Assembly: GCA_025618425.1 (NCBI GenBank)
Contig: CM046832.1
Location: 71,138,187 to 71,202,186, forward strand
DNA: 64,000 bases
Reading direction: 5' to 3'
From: Heliocidaris tuberculata
Lineage: Eukaryota > Echinodermata > Echinoidea > Camarodonta > Echinometridae
How positions within the stretch are numbered: position 1 is the stretch's first letter; every line of letters begins with the position of its first letter. Both the position numbers and the translations under genes were made by a program. The notes beneath the pieces were generated by a model. It was not told the origin of the DNA, made no database searches, and saw only the letters and a list, made by a program, of their open reading frames with translations. This document shows positions 13,254-25,931 of the stretch, piece after piece.

Positions 13254-13645
13254 GACAGTGCTGAAATATATTTGATTTCATTTATTCAAAATTCAATATT
13301 ATGACTGAATAATGCATATAAAGATGCATATATGATAGCCTTCATTATCAGTGCTCACCCAGCTCATCACATTTTAAAGAGCTTGTACTAGTTGTGTTTT
13401 TCATTACGTGTGACTTACTTCTATTCTTTGGAGAAAAGATATATTTGTACATAAAATATTATGTGTATTTATTGTATATTTAACAACATGTGATCTAATA
13501 TTTGAATGTTTGAAATACTTAGAAAGATCCTACATGGATCATGTTTTATATTTAGTCTGTAATATATCTTATGAATGCCTTTTTTTGTAGAGATAATTGT
13601 TACTGGTCACCAAGTACATGTATGTCTGAATTAAAGTGAGATATA
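11803..13645 (+). other. CDK20 3' UTR and downstream spacer
   Basis: Sequence after the CDK20 stop is AT-rich. Candidate poly(A) signal AATAAA occurs at 12853-12858, but inside a dispersed-repeat-like stretch, so the transcript end is uncertain. A dispersed motif about TCTTTATAGGCAAGTGGTC near 12130-12165 has relatives near 19390-19430 and 27455-27490. G-run 13161-13177 and (TA)30 at 13191-13250 are simple repeats. Confidence 0.4.
13191..13250. repeat. (TA)30 microsatellite
   Basis: Uninterrupted TA dinucleotide run of 60 bp, preceded by a 17-base G-run at 13161-13177. It is likely length-polymorphic. Confidence 0.95.
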
Positions 13646-14080
13646 CAGGGTGGCCCAGAAGAAGATCTGCAGTTTCAATGACATTAACAAAATATCATTA
13701 GTTTTTATTTTATTGGGTAGAAAATTATTTTCAGAGTAAAATGACACCAAGATCATCAATTTTAGATAAGGCATTTTTATTCTATGGCTATTTTTTAAAA
13801 TTTTTTACGGCATTCCATACACTCACCTTTGTTGACAAATGCATGACTGCTCTCACTTCAAAAAGGAAGACAACATGAATGAAAAAGAGATGGTATGGAA
13901 AGCTGTCATGCATACATTTCTCCCTGCTTCAGGTATGACTATGGTTGCAAAAGTAGCAAATTTTGAAAATGACATCGCCTCACAAAAATAGCCATAGAAT
14001 CAAAACAAAAACTAATGAAATTGTGTCAATGTCATTGAAATTGCAGATCTAAGGTGTTGCATTCTTACTAGGCCACCCTG
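13646..14080. mobile_element. Tc1/mariner-type MITE, 435 bp
   Basis: Termini CAGGGTGGCCCAG at 13646 and its complement CTAGGCCACCCTG ending at 14080 are inverted. Both are flanked by TA (13644-13645, 14081-14082), the Tc1/mariner target duplication. Subterminal blocks around GATCTGCAGTTTCAATGACAT are also inverted, so the termini extend for tens of bases with gaps. No transposase frame remains, so the element is non-autonomous. Confidence 0.8.
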
Positions 14081-17009
14081 TATAGGGTAAAATAACTTGA
14101 AAACCAAGTCATGACTTGTGTGTGCAAGTTTTCTCCTTTTTTGTTATTGTGGGGGGGGGGGGGGGATATATAAGTTTACAAAGACCCTATGGAAATTGGT
14201 GAGAGTAAGGCCAGGAAAGCCTCAAGCCTTGTTCACACTTAATGGTCCAACTATGATCTGATTTAGGAAGACATTGTGTATGCAACATGTATTAGCGTAC
14301 ATGTAAGATGTATGAAATTTTCACTTGTAAAATCCTCCTGAATGAGGTTCCTAGTCACCATGATTTACAACCAATCAGGCCTTTTCTCCTACTTGCAGTT
14401 CCCCAAAATTTCAGTGGTGCTATTCGCATTTGCTTGTAGGAGCTTCAGTGAGAAAGATTTTGAATATTTATATTTTCATATTTAATGATATTGTAATTTC
14501 TTTCGAAGATGGATTGCAATTTGATCTTAGAGTTGTAGTGGAGTGGGCATAAGAGGGAGGACAGAATGAGAGAGGAAGAGAGACTGAGAGATACAGGGTG
14601 AGAATGAAAGAGCAAGAGAGGGAGAAAGAGGGAGAAAGAGAGAGAGAGAGAGATAGAGAGAGCGAGCAAGAGAGAGAAAGACAGCTAGAGAGGGATAGAT
14701 ATTTTATCCTCTGAGAATCGTATAAACGCATCTGAATAGAATTGGCAAAGTACATACAGACCAACTCTCTCTCATGTACATTTTACAAGGAAAGACAAAT
14801 CATTACTTTCACTCAGCCTCAAGAGATCATTTTATTTCATTTCAAGTACATATATGACAAGTCTATGAAATAAAAAGCATCATGTAACTTTGCTTTTCAT
14901 TTATGATAAATTGCAAAAAATATCTATACATTTATGTAAATATGTATTAAATATTTGAAAGCAAAAAATACAAGATATGTCTCAATCGAAAGCATTTGCA
15001 CTTGTGAAAAAACCTCCGTCAAGAAGTTCCAATAATACATCCAGAATGAAGTTTTTTCATACTATATGTGTACAGAAATAGTTAATTCAGAAAAGAGAAT
15101 AACACAAATGTTTTACAAAATAATTCATACATTGTCCAAACTAATTTAGGAAAGAAAAACAAAATATCTCTGGCCCTTCTACAAATGTATGGAAACAGAA
15201 TTCCTAAAATCGAATTGTTACAAGAGTCTTTTTCCCAGCCTGATGAGCAATTCAAACCATATACATATTAGGGCGATTCTGATTTTTGTCTCTCCTGCAT
15301 GAGCAAAAAGCAAGACAAAGCCACCGCTTTTCTGACGGCAGCAGCAGCGTCAACAATTTTGGAAATGCTCTCATTTGAAAAGTATATGTTCAATTTCCAT
15401 GAAACTTGAACACAAGGGTTGTAGAGTATCACAATATGAAAAAATTTCAAGACGAAAGCCAAGGTCAAAGGTCAGTTAAGGTCAATTGAGTTATTGTGTT
15501 CCAAAAACTTAACCCGAGGTTAAGTTTTTGAATTTTTACTTTATTTCAAAAGTATTTGTTCAAATTCTTTGAAACATGGCATCATTCTTGGTAGGGATTG
15601 TCTTCATGTCACCCTCTTTCAAATGAATACCCAAATCTTACATTTTCATCACATTAAATGACAGTTTAACTTGGTTAAGTTTTTGATAAAATTCAGTTTT
15701 GTCCTACATACAGTACATGTACATGTATGTACATGTATTGTACATGTATAGTACACATGTATTTGACTTCTTCTCAAAACTTTGCTGGTAGTGGATTTCA
15801 TCCAAACTTGGCAGGGATCATCCTTAGGCAAGGAGTATCTAAATTAATACAGATGGGGATACCTACCAATATAGGGGGGGGGGGGGGAGAGTCTTGGGGG
15901 CACCACCCCAAAGAGCACCAGTAATGACAGTAATTAGATTCATATTTGCCTTTTCTTTAAGCCCTGTTGCAAGATTGTTAGCAAAGTTGGTAGGTATCAT
16001 TCTTAAAGGAAGGAGACCTCAATTTCTGAAATAGGGTACCTTGTCTCCAAGGGGACTCAGGGGCAGCACCCCTCAAATGCCACTATTGTGAAAATGAGAT
16101 TTTAAAAAAATGCATGGCTGGGTTCTAACCAAACTAGATAAGAATCATCCTTAGGCAAAGAGGATCTAAATTAATGCAAATAGGGTACCTATCTCTAAGG
16201 AGGGTGTGGAGTGGTGAAAATCCCCCCCCCCCCCCTCAAGAGCACCTCTTAAGTGCCCCAACTTTTGATTTTTCACCATTTTTCACTAAGTGAAAGTTTT
16301 GTCCCCCAAATCGCATGATGCAGGCGAGGCTGCCCTGGGCATTTCCCTTGATTTTAAGCAAAGAAGAGATTTTGACATTTTAAAGCACCAAGTATGCATA
16401 TAATTGACAAAAATTTGTTTTGTGTTCATAACGCATATACCAGAAAAGACATTGGTCAATGGTCATAATGGGATATGTCATTTTGGGAGAAATACATGAA
16501 AATTAGTAATAAAAAAAAAAGAAATGCCAAATTTCCATTTATTTCAACCTAAAATGATGAAGTACTTTACATGCTCAAAAGAAACTTTCATCGGTTATTC
16601 TTATAAGGCTTGAAAATGTGGTCAAAATGTCATCATTTTCTCAATACGGAATCGTCCATTATGCATTAATCAAGTACACTATGTTTCATGCATTTGGCAT
16701 TATGAGCAGGGCCCCCATTGTACGTGGCTACAAACAATGCGTGATACACACTGATTTGTTTATTTCTCACAGGTAGCCATCATCATAGTACAGATTCGAA
16801 ATTCTTCATTATATAGATATTTTCACTGAGACAATCAAGTTTTGACAAAGTAATTCTTAGTAATTATTGTTATTTTTCAACGTAAAATCAAAATAGATTT
16901 CTTCCAAATGACCCAAACAGAACTTTATATAGATATGTCTAAAATGGAATGCTTCTATACAACATTAAAATAATAAATTCAAGATGAGCACTAATCTTTT
17001 ATTTCTAAA
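14081..17009. other. Convergent spacer with GA-rich tract and ~170-bp tandem repeats
   Basis: No gene is seen. A 15-base G-run lies at 14151-14165 and an impure GA-rich tract at about 14560-14692. From about 15780 to 16240 a degenerate block repeats roughly every 150-180 bp. Its units start near 15806, 15984 and 16137 and carry TGGCAGGGATCATCCTTAGG-like text followed by G- or C-runs. Open frames here are short and show no family. Confidence 0.5.
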
Positions 17010-17417
17010 TTGTAAACAAATACAATACAGTATGATTAACATTTTAGTACACATTCTTCACAAAAAGTGGGAAAACTAATGTATTTTGCCATACTTTACA
17101 AAGATTGCCATTCTCAATGCTTACTCTTAACTTACAAAACAATTAGCACACAAAATGATTTGAAATGTCTGGATCTCTGGTATACATCAGTCAATAGAGT
17201 ACCAAAATGCTGTTTGTAAACAAATACAATACAGTATAATTTACAATTTAGTACCCATTCTTCACAAAAAATGGGAAAACTAATGTATTTTGCCATACTT
17301 TACGAAGATTGCCATTCTCATTACTTATTCTTAAATTACAAAACAATTAGCACACAAAATAATTTGGTATGTCTGGATCTCTGGAATACATCGGTCAATA
17401 GAGTACCGAAGTACTGA
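17010..17417. repeat. Tandem duplication, ~204-bp unit
   Basis: Two direct copies (about 17010-17213 and 17214-17417) share text such as TGTAAACAAATACAATACAG and end in CAATAGAGTACC. They differ by scattered substitutions, so the duplication is not very recent. The second copy runs straight into the palindromic element at 17396. Confidence 0.75.
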
Positions 17418-17640
17418 CGTCATATTCGCTCGTCGTCATATTCGCTCGTCGTCCAGGATACTGGTTCCAAACAACAGAGCTCGCGTGTGAGGTTCACCGC
17501 AAAGTCATTCAAGCAACAGGCTTGAGCTTTCAGTGTTTGGCGCTGGTGTGATCACCACGCCATTGTTTAGCATAAAATTGTTTGGAACCAGCAACCTTGA
17601 CAACTTGGCCGGTATGACGTCACACTTCGGTATTCTATTG
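17396..17640. mobile_element. Palindromic MITE-like element, 245 bp
   Basis: The 28-bp left end (17396-17423, starting CAATAGAGTACCGAAGT) is inverted at 17614-17640 (ending CTTCGGTATTCTATTG). Internally GGTTCCAAACAA and TTGTTTGGAACC form a second inverted pair, so most of the element can fold back. No clear target duplication is visible and no coding content is recognised. Confidence 0.6.
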
Positions 17641-17793
17641 CAAGAGACTGAGACCATGATACGTGCAGCTTTAAACGCTAATGCCCATCATATTTTATGG
17701 GAAAGATTTATTCATTTATTTATTGATTTAGTCTTACTTTACCAGGGTGGCTTCATCAGTGATTTCAACACTGGTTTAGAGCCTGATCGGTTA

Positions 17794-19920
17794 GTCACGG
17801 ACGGACATTTGACAAATTTTGAAAGTTTGAAGGCCTGTAAAAAATAAGTTATGAGATGTGTTGAGCTGTTTTATGTTTCATTGTGAAGGGTATCACTGAA
17901 GGTGCTAAATGATGATAAAATTTGGTTTCCATGGTTACCTACTAAAAGTAGAATCCATTAAATATTCAATGTCACGGACGGACAAGATAGAAATGGGTTT
18001 CTTGACTTATCGGTAATCTTTTGTCTTTTCTATCTAAACAAACTGTCACTGACAAATTTTTTTGACTGCAAATGTTAATCAAGTAAATTGACTTCCCTGT
18101 CACATACGTAGAATTTGAAAGCAAGCTGTAACTTTTGCTAGAGGTCGAAAACTTTTTGTCACGGACGGACATTTGGGTGTCACGGATGGACATTTTGAGC
18201 GTCACGGACGGACATTAACTTAAAAACTGCATGTGTTCCTATCTAAAATTGCGCATACGTACTTCTTGCTTTCTACTTTTTGTTTGAAATTGATTTTATT
18301 CCACAATTAAGCAAAACTTAGCTTGAAAAACTTAGTTTTTAAGTGGAATCTATGTCAAAAGTGGATGCCTGTATTGTAGTGTATACACAATGTACAAGTA
18401 CAGGTGTTTACAGAAGATGAATACTTATTTTCTTACTTATTTATTTATTAATATTATTATTGCTAATATTGTAGCTGATATCTTTGGTCATCAGCAATGT
18501 GTAAAAGTTTTAGATTCAACATTAATACCGAAGCTTGATCATATTCAAATTAAATTACAAATTTGTGCTTGAAAATTATAAACATTGGAGGTCAGATGTG
18601 GTATCAGATTGCAAGAACCATGTTTGGACTCTATTTGGTAAGAATGCTTTGAATTAGTTTAACGTTTGAGACAGATAGAGATTCTTTGTAGTTCAGGATC
18701 ATACATAGCCAACAATTTAAAAAGAATTATGTAATCACATAACATAAGAAGAAACCTTTTTAGAAACTATATGATTTTAAATGCTCATAATTGAATTGGT
18801 TGCATCAACCCTGAAACAGTTTTTTATGGGGAAGGGGGTCAGAAAGTTATAATATATGACTTACACTAGTCGTTTTAGGCAATCCCTCAACTAACAGGAC
18901 ATAATTAGGCTCTGTGGGATTTATACACTCAACTGTTGCCATTAGGGCCTTTGTCAAGAAAGCCAACATTGTTCTTAAAGTGATAGAGACAATGATCTGC
19001 ATTTCATGATTTGGTTTTCACCCTCTTAAACAGAACTACTGAAAAATATGAGATGTTATAAAGAGTACTGGTACGGTGATGTTGTAAAACCAAATGAGAA
19101 ATTTTACTTCCTATATATGATAATGATCAATCACACATAATCCTATTTCTATATTACCTCTATGTTTGAAACAAAATATATGACTTTGAGTTGTAAAGTA
19201 AATTAAAATACTAAATACTGATGTTTGTTTTCGGTCCACCTACATGACTGTAATGTATAGGGTTATATTTTGAAAGCTTACATCACATTCTTCTCGACAT
19301 GTTCATTTTGGTCTGTAGCATATATTATACATGTACAGTTGTACACTACATGAATACATGTACATGCACTTGTACGTAAAGACAGCTTTTCTTGTCTGTC
19401 TTGAGCGGTCTTTATAGACAGGTTTCACTGTACGTGATATTTTGGATGAAATATGTTCCATGAACCAATAAACAATAAAACAATTCATTGAATTTGAAAT
19501 CTCACAGCATTTACCATATCAGTATACTGCATTGTCCGTCCGTGACAAAATTAGTGTCCGTCCGTGACACTTTTCAAATTTGTTTTTAGTATATGTTTAT
19601 TTAATTGATAAAAGTTTTATTCATACATGGTATAGGTCTCTAGCTAGTGAGATAGCTCAGCATAGTTTTTGTTTTCACTTTTGCCCCACCGATGGAAAAA
19701 AAAACTTTTACAAATTTTTTCTGTCACGGACGGACAAATTTGCATCAAGATGTGGATGGCCGTGCGGCACAACCATTTCTGTACAAATATTTTGAAATAT
19801 TTTTTGGTTTTCAATGGAATGGTGTTTGATCTTTAATTATTTTCTAACAAAACTTAAGAAAGTTTAGAGAGTGTTAAACTAGGACCAAATCAATCTTTCT
19901 AGAAAATGTCCGTCCGTGAC
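17794..19920. repeat. Cluster of nine GTCACGGACGGACA sites
   Basis: The 14-mer occurs on the + strand at 17794, 17971, 18158, 18179 (one base changed), 18201 and 19723. It occurs on the minus strand at 19533-19546, 19555-19568 and 19907-19920. The left group is all forward and the right group mostly reverse, the arrangement expected for subterminal transposase-binding sites of a DNA element about 2.1 kb long. Spacing is irregular, so this is not a satellite. No termini, target duplication or coding frame were recognised. Confidence 0.6.
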
Positions 19921-21540
19921 ATTAGTGTTCATCACCCCTGTTGCAAAATGGGCCAATCCAATGACTTTCCCGACCTTGTCAATTAAACAAACGTGAATTT
20001 TAGTAACTTTAGATATTAATGAAAAACCTGGAAGTGATTTCATCATAAAAATCTGAAAATTAAATTTTCACCCCAATGCTCACTCTTAACCAATCAGGCT
20101 CTTTACAAGAAGGCCCTGCAAATTAACAAATGTAACATTGACAATAGAATACAAGATATGACTTACAAAAAAAAAAAAAAAAAAATCATGATCAACCAAA
20201 CAGTCAAAATGAATTTTCAATACAAAAATGACCAAATGTGATTCAGCAAGTATAAATTGAAAAGCAAATAATGATGAATTAACAATTTGAAATCTTACTG
20301 AGAATGTATGAAAGAAAATCTTTGGGAAAAAACAAATGGATATTTGAACTTTCAAATCATAGAATCGTGAATACAATAAAATAAAATAAGATAAAATAAA
20401 ACTTAAAATAGGGTAAGGGCTATATTATCTCTAAGATGCACAGTGAGTGCAACATTGTTGCACAAGCATGGTATTAGTCATGTGATCAAAATAAATTAGA
20501 AAATACTGAGTATTAACTATATTTCTCAAGCAACACTCTCATATGAAGTAAATCCTAGCAAAAGCGTTTTTGCGCTTTGAGGCATGTGTAGTGACAATTG
20601 TTAAAATAACGCATTCGCACTCTCTTGCCCCAGAGACTGGTAGAGAATAATTCTATTGGCTAAGCATGATGAAAGTGAAATCTAACGACATTTCTTATTG
20701 GCTATTGCATCATAGATGGACGTGTCTTAGATCAGATAAAATCTCACTAAAATAGTTCTCAGAATACCAATTTGAAAAAGATTTTATTTTTATTTCATCT
20801 CACTGAATTAAAGTCTCAGATTTTATCTCATATCTCAGAATACCACCCCAGGAATTTTGTTGATATTTCTCTTTGAGCAAGTACTAAGTTGCAATGGTTA
20901 ATTCTTTTTTTTAAAAGTTAATGCACTTTGCATGGTGGTTTTAAGGTTATAAACTTTTGCAAATGAATAATTACACACAACATACTACATGCGAAGAGTG
21001 AACAGCACACAAGATGCCTTGTGAAATTTCAGAAACATGCAGGGCATTAGCCAAGTGTGTATTTACTCTTCTGAATTTAGCCTGGTAATTCACTTAAGAG
21101 CTATGCATCATTTCTTTGATAAAATAGATGTACAGACTATTCTAATTCAATGATGAAAAGGGTATTGCATCATACATTAACTTCCAATGATAATAATAAT
21201 AATAATATAATAATAATGTAATAATCTATTACTGGCCTTTGCTTTGTATATAAATATCCCCAAATCATTTATTAGAACTGTGTGTTTATGTTCAATGAAG
21301 ATATGCTGTGAATTAGTTTCAGCAATCACATCAGTGTAAACATGCACTAGTTTTTATTATATTCCACATACTAAGAATCTTACTGTTAGATTGGTCAAAA
21401 GGCAATCACGTGATAAAACGTAGTTTTCCCCATCAATCACCCAAGAAGAAAAGTTTGTGACCTTGATGGACATAGTACTTATGTGTTTCGCTGATCTCTT
21501 CAGTCCATATAGAGTCATAATGCGTTATCAATATTTTGGG
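19921..21540. other. Spacer, no gene recognised
   Basis: AT-rich DNA with a 19-base A-run near 20166-20184 and a short TAA-rich tract near 21190-21220. I see no exon, RNA gene or complete mobile element. Confidence 0.4.
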
Positions 21541-21960
21541 TATGCGCGAAATGAAAGTGCGTGACCTTTACGAATAGCTCCGTAAGCGTACAAAAATAAG
21601 CTTAAATAAGCATGCATTGCCCATTCACGCCCTTAAATAAAACACATGTGCGCACCCAGGGGGTTCAAGTAATGGTTTAAACTTCTTTTGTGAATTCGAG
21701 CTTAAATGTCTTTTTTGAGAAGTAGACAATAATTGTCTTTCTTGTACCAGTTAAATATTTCATATGTGGAATATAAAGCAAATAATCACCTTTTTGTTTC
21801 AGGCGATGAGACGTACTATCACTTCCTCGGCAATCTGAATGTATACGCTATCTTTCCTCAGCTTCGCTTAGGAAAGATAGCTACATCCAGATTGCCTCGG
21901 AAGTGACAGTTTGTCCCATCACCTTCACCAAAGGTAATTATTTGCTTACTAATGCATAAA
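21541..21960. repeat. Dispersed repeat containing a ~168-bp fold-back
   Basis: This stretch is a diverged copy of the segments at about 28905-29305 and 30500-30900 inside SLC35A2 intron 1. Its right half (21778-21945) is an inverted repeat. It begins GCAAATAATCACC and ends GGTAATTATTTGC, with inner arms around CGGCAATCTGAATGTA/TACATCCAGATTGCC and a loop near TCAGCTTCGCTTA. The three copies therefore share a hairpin of roughly 75-bp arms. Confidence 0.7.
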
Positions 21961-22259
21961 CATAAAAGATGCATACTTGTTACTTTTTTTTTTTTTTTTA
22001 AATGTCCACCTAAGATTCCAGGTTCTCATGACAAAAATATGATTTACACATAAGCATGGTTACCACATATCTATAAAGTTATTCGATTATTTAAAAACAA
22101 AAACAAAAACATGAGCATACATGATTTAACAATTATAGTAATGAAAATGATCTGAAATAGAATAAGACCACATTATGGAGAATTAAGATTATTAAATGAA
22201 TGATGATGGTTGCTTTAAAAAATAATCAGGATCTCACAAAGCAATTTTTTTATTTTTTA

Positions 22260-22825
22260 AAATAAATTTCACATAAATTAGCATAAATTTTCACATAAAT
22301 TAGCATAAATAATTTTCTACACAACAATTCAAAATTCTGTGAAGAAATTCAATGAACCTCATGAAAGTCTTTCAGATGGAACAAAAAAAATCAAAATCGG
22401 TCAATAAATGAGGAAGAAGAAGCAATTTTCGTGATTTTTAATTAATTTCGCATAAATTAGCATAAATAATTTTCTAGACAAAATTTCAAAATTCTGTGTG
22501 GAAGTTCAATGAACCTTGTGAAAGTCTTTCAGATGGAACAAAAAAAATCAAAATCGGTCTATAAATGAAGAAGAAGAAGCGATTTTTGCGATTTTCGAAA
22601 AATGCGCATAAATTAGCATATTTAATGAGTTTCAAAATTCTGTGTAGAAGTTTCGAATCCCCCACCTAGTGCTATCATATAAAGCAAACGGAATTAAAAT
22701 CGGGTAAGAAATGGCGAAGAAGAAGCATTTTGAAATTGTGGAAGGACGGGACGAAGGACGGACGGACGACGGACACCTCGCCATGGCATAAGCTCATCTG
22801 CCCATTCGGGCCGGATGAGCTAAAA
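22260..22825. repeat. ~160-bp tandem repeats ending in a GC-rich hairpin
   Basis: GCATAAATTAGCATAAAT recurs near 22282, 22449 and, shortened, 22607. Each is followed by TTTCAAAATTCTGTG and an AATCAAAATCGG motif, giving about three degenerate units. The array ends in GGACGGACGGACGACGGACA and a hairpin (AGCTCATCTGCCC/GGGCCGGATGAGCT, 22790-22820) directly followed by AA, that is, CTAA. A hairpin next to CTAA recalls Helitron 3' ends, but no 5' end or Rep/helicase is present, so I call it a repeat only. Confidence 0.55.
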
Positions 22826-23769
22826 ATGAAGAAAAGGAACCCTGCTTTATAAGCCATGATATTATGCCTTGAAAAACTTAAGGATATCACATGCATGGGC
22901 AATTTAAAATATGTGTTCAGAAATAAGAGGAGTTCATGCACGAGAGCAATTAAACCTACTACCACCAGACCAAGAACAACAGTATTTCCATAGTTCTCTC
23001 TTGTTCACAAGGGGATTCTATGATACGTTGTCAAGAAGACTGACATTTGATTTCTTCACAAAAGGAAAACCTATTATGGTGTTCAAATTGATGTTGAGCT
23101 TACAACCTACATGTATTACAGTATAGTATCCTTGATGTCAGCTAGATTGCAATTTTCTAGTAGTATAATTTAAGTTATCAAAGATTTAAAGTTACCACTT
23201 AAAAGTGAGATTCAAAACAAGCGACATAATATCAAAGGTAATGGACAGTTTTGGTAAAGTCAAAGGTAAAAAAAAAAAAAATTCTAAGTCCTTTACTTTT
23301 GCCTACATCCATGATGGAAGAACAGAAATCAATTTATAAAAGTTTGCTTTGGAATGCCCAAATTAGAGAGAAATCACAAGTTTAATACTGATTGTTTTCA
23401 TCACTGGTGCCACTGACAACTTGTCTTAATGCTGGTTCCCTGATTAATATAGCACAGAAAAAATTGTTTTGGAGCTTACAATTTACAAAGTTCTTTCACA
23501 CTGATGAATCTAAAAGAAATACAGAATGATTGGGAATTCCTGAAAAGCAATGTATCTAAATGGAAAAACAAATACATATTTTAGGTATCATCTGGCTAGA
23601 CTGATGAATCCAATTTTTTTGTGTGCCCTTATAAATTTCAAGGCTGTTTGAAGGTAATTGATTATTGTATTGATATTAGACAATCCAGATGCACCCAACA
23701 ACAAAAAAATTTTCACATAAACATGATCAGCACTGTGTACAGTGTTACAGTACCCTGTAATAAAAGATG

Positions 23770-24015
23770 TTGTACATGTAGTTGAATGGTTCAGACAGGA
23801 GATACAAAAGTCGTAGGTTCCATTCTGAACACAGCACTGATGTCCTTAACCAAGGCATTTTATCTACAATGCTTCTCTCCATCCAGGTGTATAAGTGGAT
23901 ACCCTGTACGATGCGAATGTTACTTATTTGTATTTGAATAGCACCTGTGTGCACCTGTACAAGGCCACAGGCAGGAATGCTCTCTAGAGTAGTGAAGTGG
24001 AGATGGTGCACCATG
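23770..24015 (+). mobile_element. tRNA-type SINE
   Basis: An A-box-like TGGTTCAGACAGG (23787-23799) and a B-box-like GGTTCCATTC (23816-23825) sit at tRNA spacing. They are followed by a body typical of marine-invertebrate SINEs (CTTAACCAAGGCATTTTATC, then TCCATCCAGGTGTATAAGTG). The 3' end is unclear, near 24010. The reverse-strand open frame across it is a shadow. Confidence 0.6.
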
Positions 24016-24429
24016 AGTGCACAATAGCAAATGAATCTAATGACAAGGGTAATAATATAATATTGACTGCTTTGAGGGGTACAATTAAAACTATTGCCCA
24101 AGGTGATCTTGAAACTGTACTGTGACTCGAGACGATATCGAGGGGCAGAGTGCAGTCTCGAGATCACAGAGTAGCTATAGTTTCAATCTTGATCTGAAAA
24201 ATAAGCAATAATTGTTTTATATACTGCATCCCGCATGTGGATCCTCAAAAAGGGATAATCTGACAAAATATGCATGTCAAAATGCATTAATTTGTAGGGG
24301 AATTTACCAATCTAACAGTAGTGTTCATGTCTTACTGCGCGTATCCATTATTAACTCCATGTGCATATATTTCATCTTTGCATAATAAATGCAAGTAGAG
24401 CCAGATGTATGTCTGTCAATATTTTTCGC

Positions 24430-24435
24430 TTTATT
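24430..24435 (-). terminator. Candidate SLC35A2 poly(A) signal
   Basis: Minus-strand AATAAA about 330 bases after the SLC35A2 stop codon. It is a plausible 3' end, but no downstream GU-rich element was verified. Confidence 0.3.
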
Positions 24436-24766
24436 GCCCAGGAGTCAGTAGTGAATTTCATGCCTGCAATTTTGACCAATCAGAGGCCTAGAATCTTGAT
24501 ATGCGGTATATAATAATTATCATTCTTATCGTAACAAGGATACTCAATTATTAGAAGCATTTATGCACATATTCAACATGCAGTAAAAAATACAACCTTT
24601 CACAAGATCAACTTGCACCTGTAACAAAATGAACAATACATGTACCAGTAAGTGTACTCTGGTAAGTGGAAATGAATAAATAATTTTTGAGATTAAAATA
24701 ATTATTTCCTCAGATTCTAGTTAGAAAGTATAGTCCCATTCAACAAAATACGGAAGGTAGAATCAA

Positions 24767-25899
24767 TCATGAACCATTAGGTGTTGTCTTACTAGATTCT
24801 GACATTACTGGTTGAGCATCAACTGGCTTTGGTAAGCTGTAAAGATAAATAGCTACAATGACAAGGCCTCCTCCTACACAGAATTGAGTGTTGATCATAA
24901 ATCCAAATAGGTACACCGAAACCACTGTTGATATAATAATGCTGAAACTTGTGGCGAATCCCTTCAAGATGTTGTCTGCGTATTTCACCACCACGGCCAC
25001 CAAGAGTCCACCAAAGGCCTGCATTGCGATCACAAGAAAAACATACTGGGTGTAGCCAAAGAAGAAGCCCTTCTCTATAACAGCCATGCCATCTTTAGCC
25101 CAGATACCGATGACACCTGTGAGAGTTCCAAACAGTCCTAGCTGGATATTCCGCAGCCAGATGGATCCTTTGCTGCCCTTGAGGATCTTCTCAAAGTAGA
25201 CACCTGCAAATCCTGAGGATATGCAGGACACGATGACTGCTATCAGGCCTTTCATTGGAGACTGCTCTGTCATTGCGGACTCTGAGGCTGTTTTAGAAGG
25301 ATCGGCAGGCTGCATCTAAAATGATCACCAATAGACATAAGAATAATTGAGTTGGTGCTTTTCATTAGTTAGTGCCAAATGGAGGTTTGTAATTCGGTCT
25401 AGAATGCACAACAGCATGTGAGCGTTCATTATTACTCTATTTGGGCAAGTAAGTTTGTAGTTGTTGCAAGTGCTATTGAAGAAAGAACAATTCTATAAAA
25501 GAAAAAGACATATCATATCCTATGAAAAATAAGAGGTGATTTTTCTTTACCTGAACTATGGCAACTCCACAGAAGAGAAGAACCAGGGCAAACCATTGCA
25601 GAGAACCTAATGTCCTCTTGAGCATGATCACCGAGAAGAGGGCAGTAGTCAAGATCTTTAACTGGTATGTCACCTGTAATGAATGAATGAATGACAAACA
25701 GACATAAAGTACGGAGTGTAATGGATGGGTGCTTTGCTTTCAAATTCCAATATACATCATGATACCTTTCTTTACAAACATATTAGCCACTGCTTACAAT
25801 GTTTTGCATGCATCCTAATGTCATAATAAGACATGATCCCACTTTAAGAAGATGCAACCATGATGTGATTCCACGCAACAGAATACGTATGCAACTTGC

Positions 25900-25931
<32 letters not shown>

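Noticed and set aside
22780..22825. Hairpin followed by CTAA, like a Helitron 3' end
   Set aside because: No 5' TC end, Rep or helicase sequence is nearby. The motif could be just the end of a dispersed tandem repeat.
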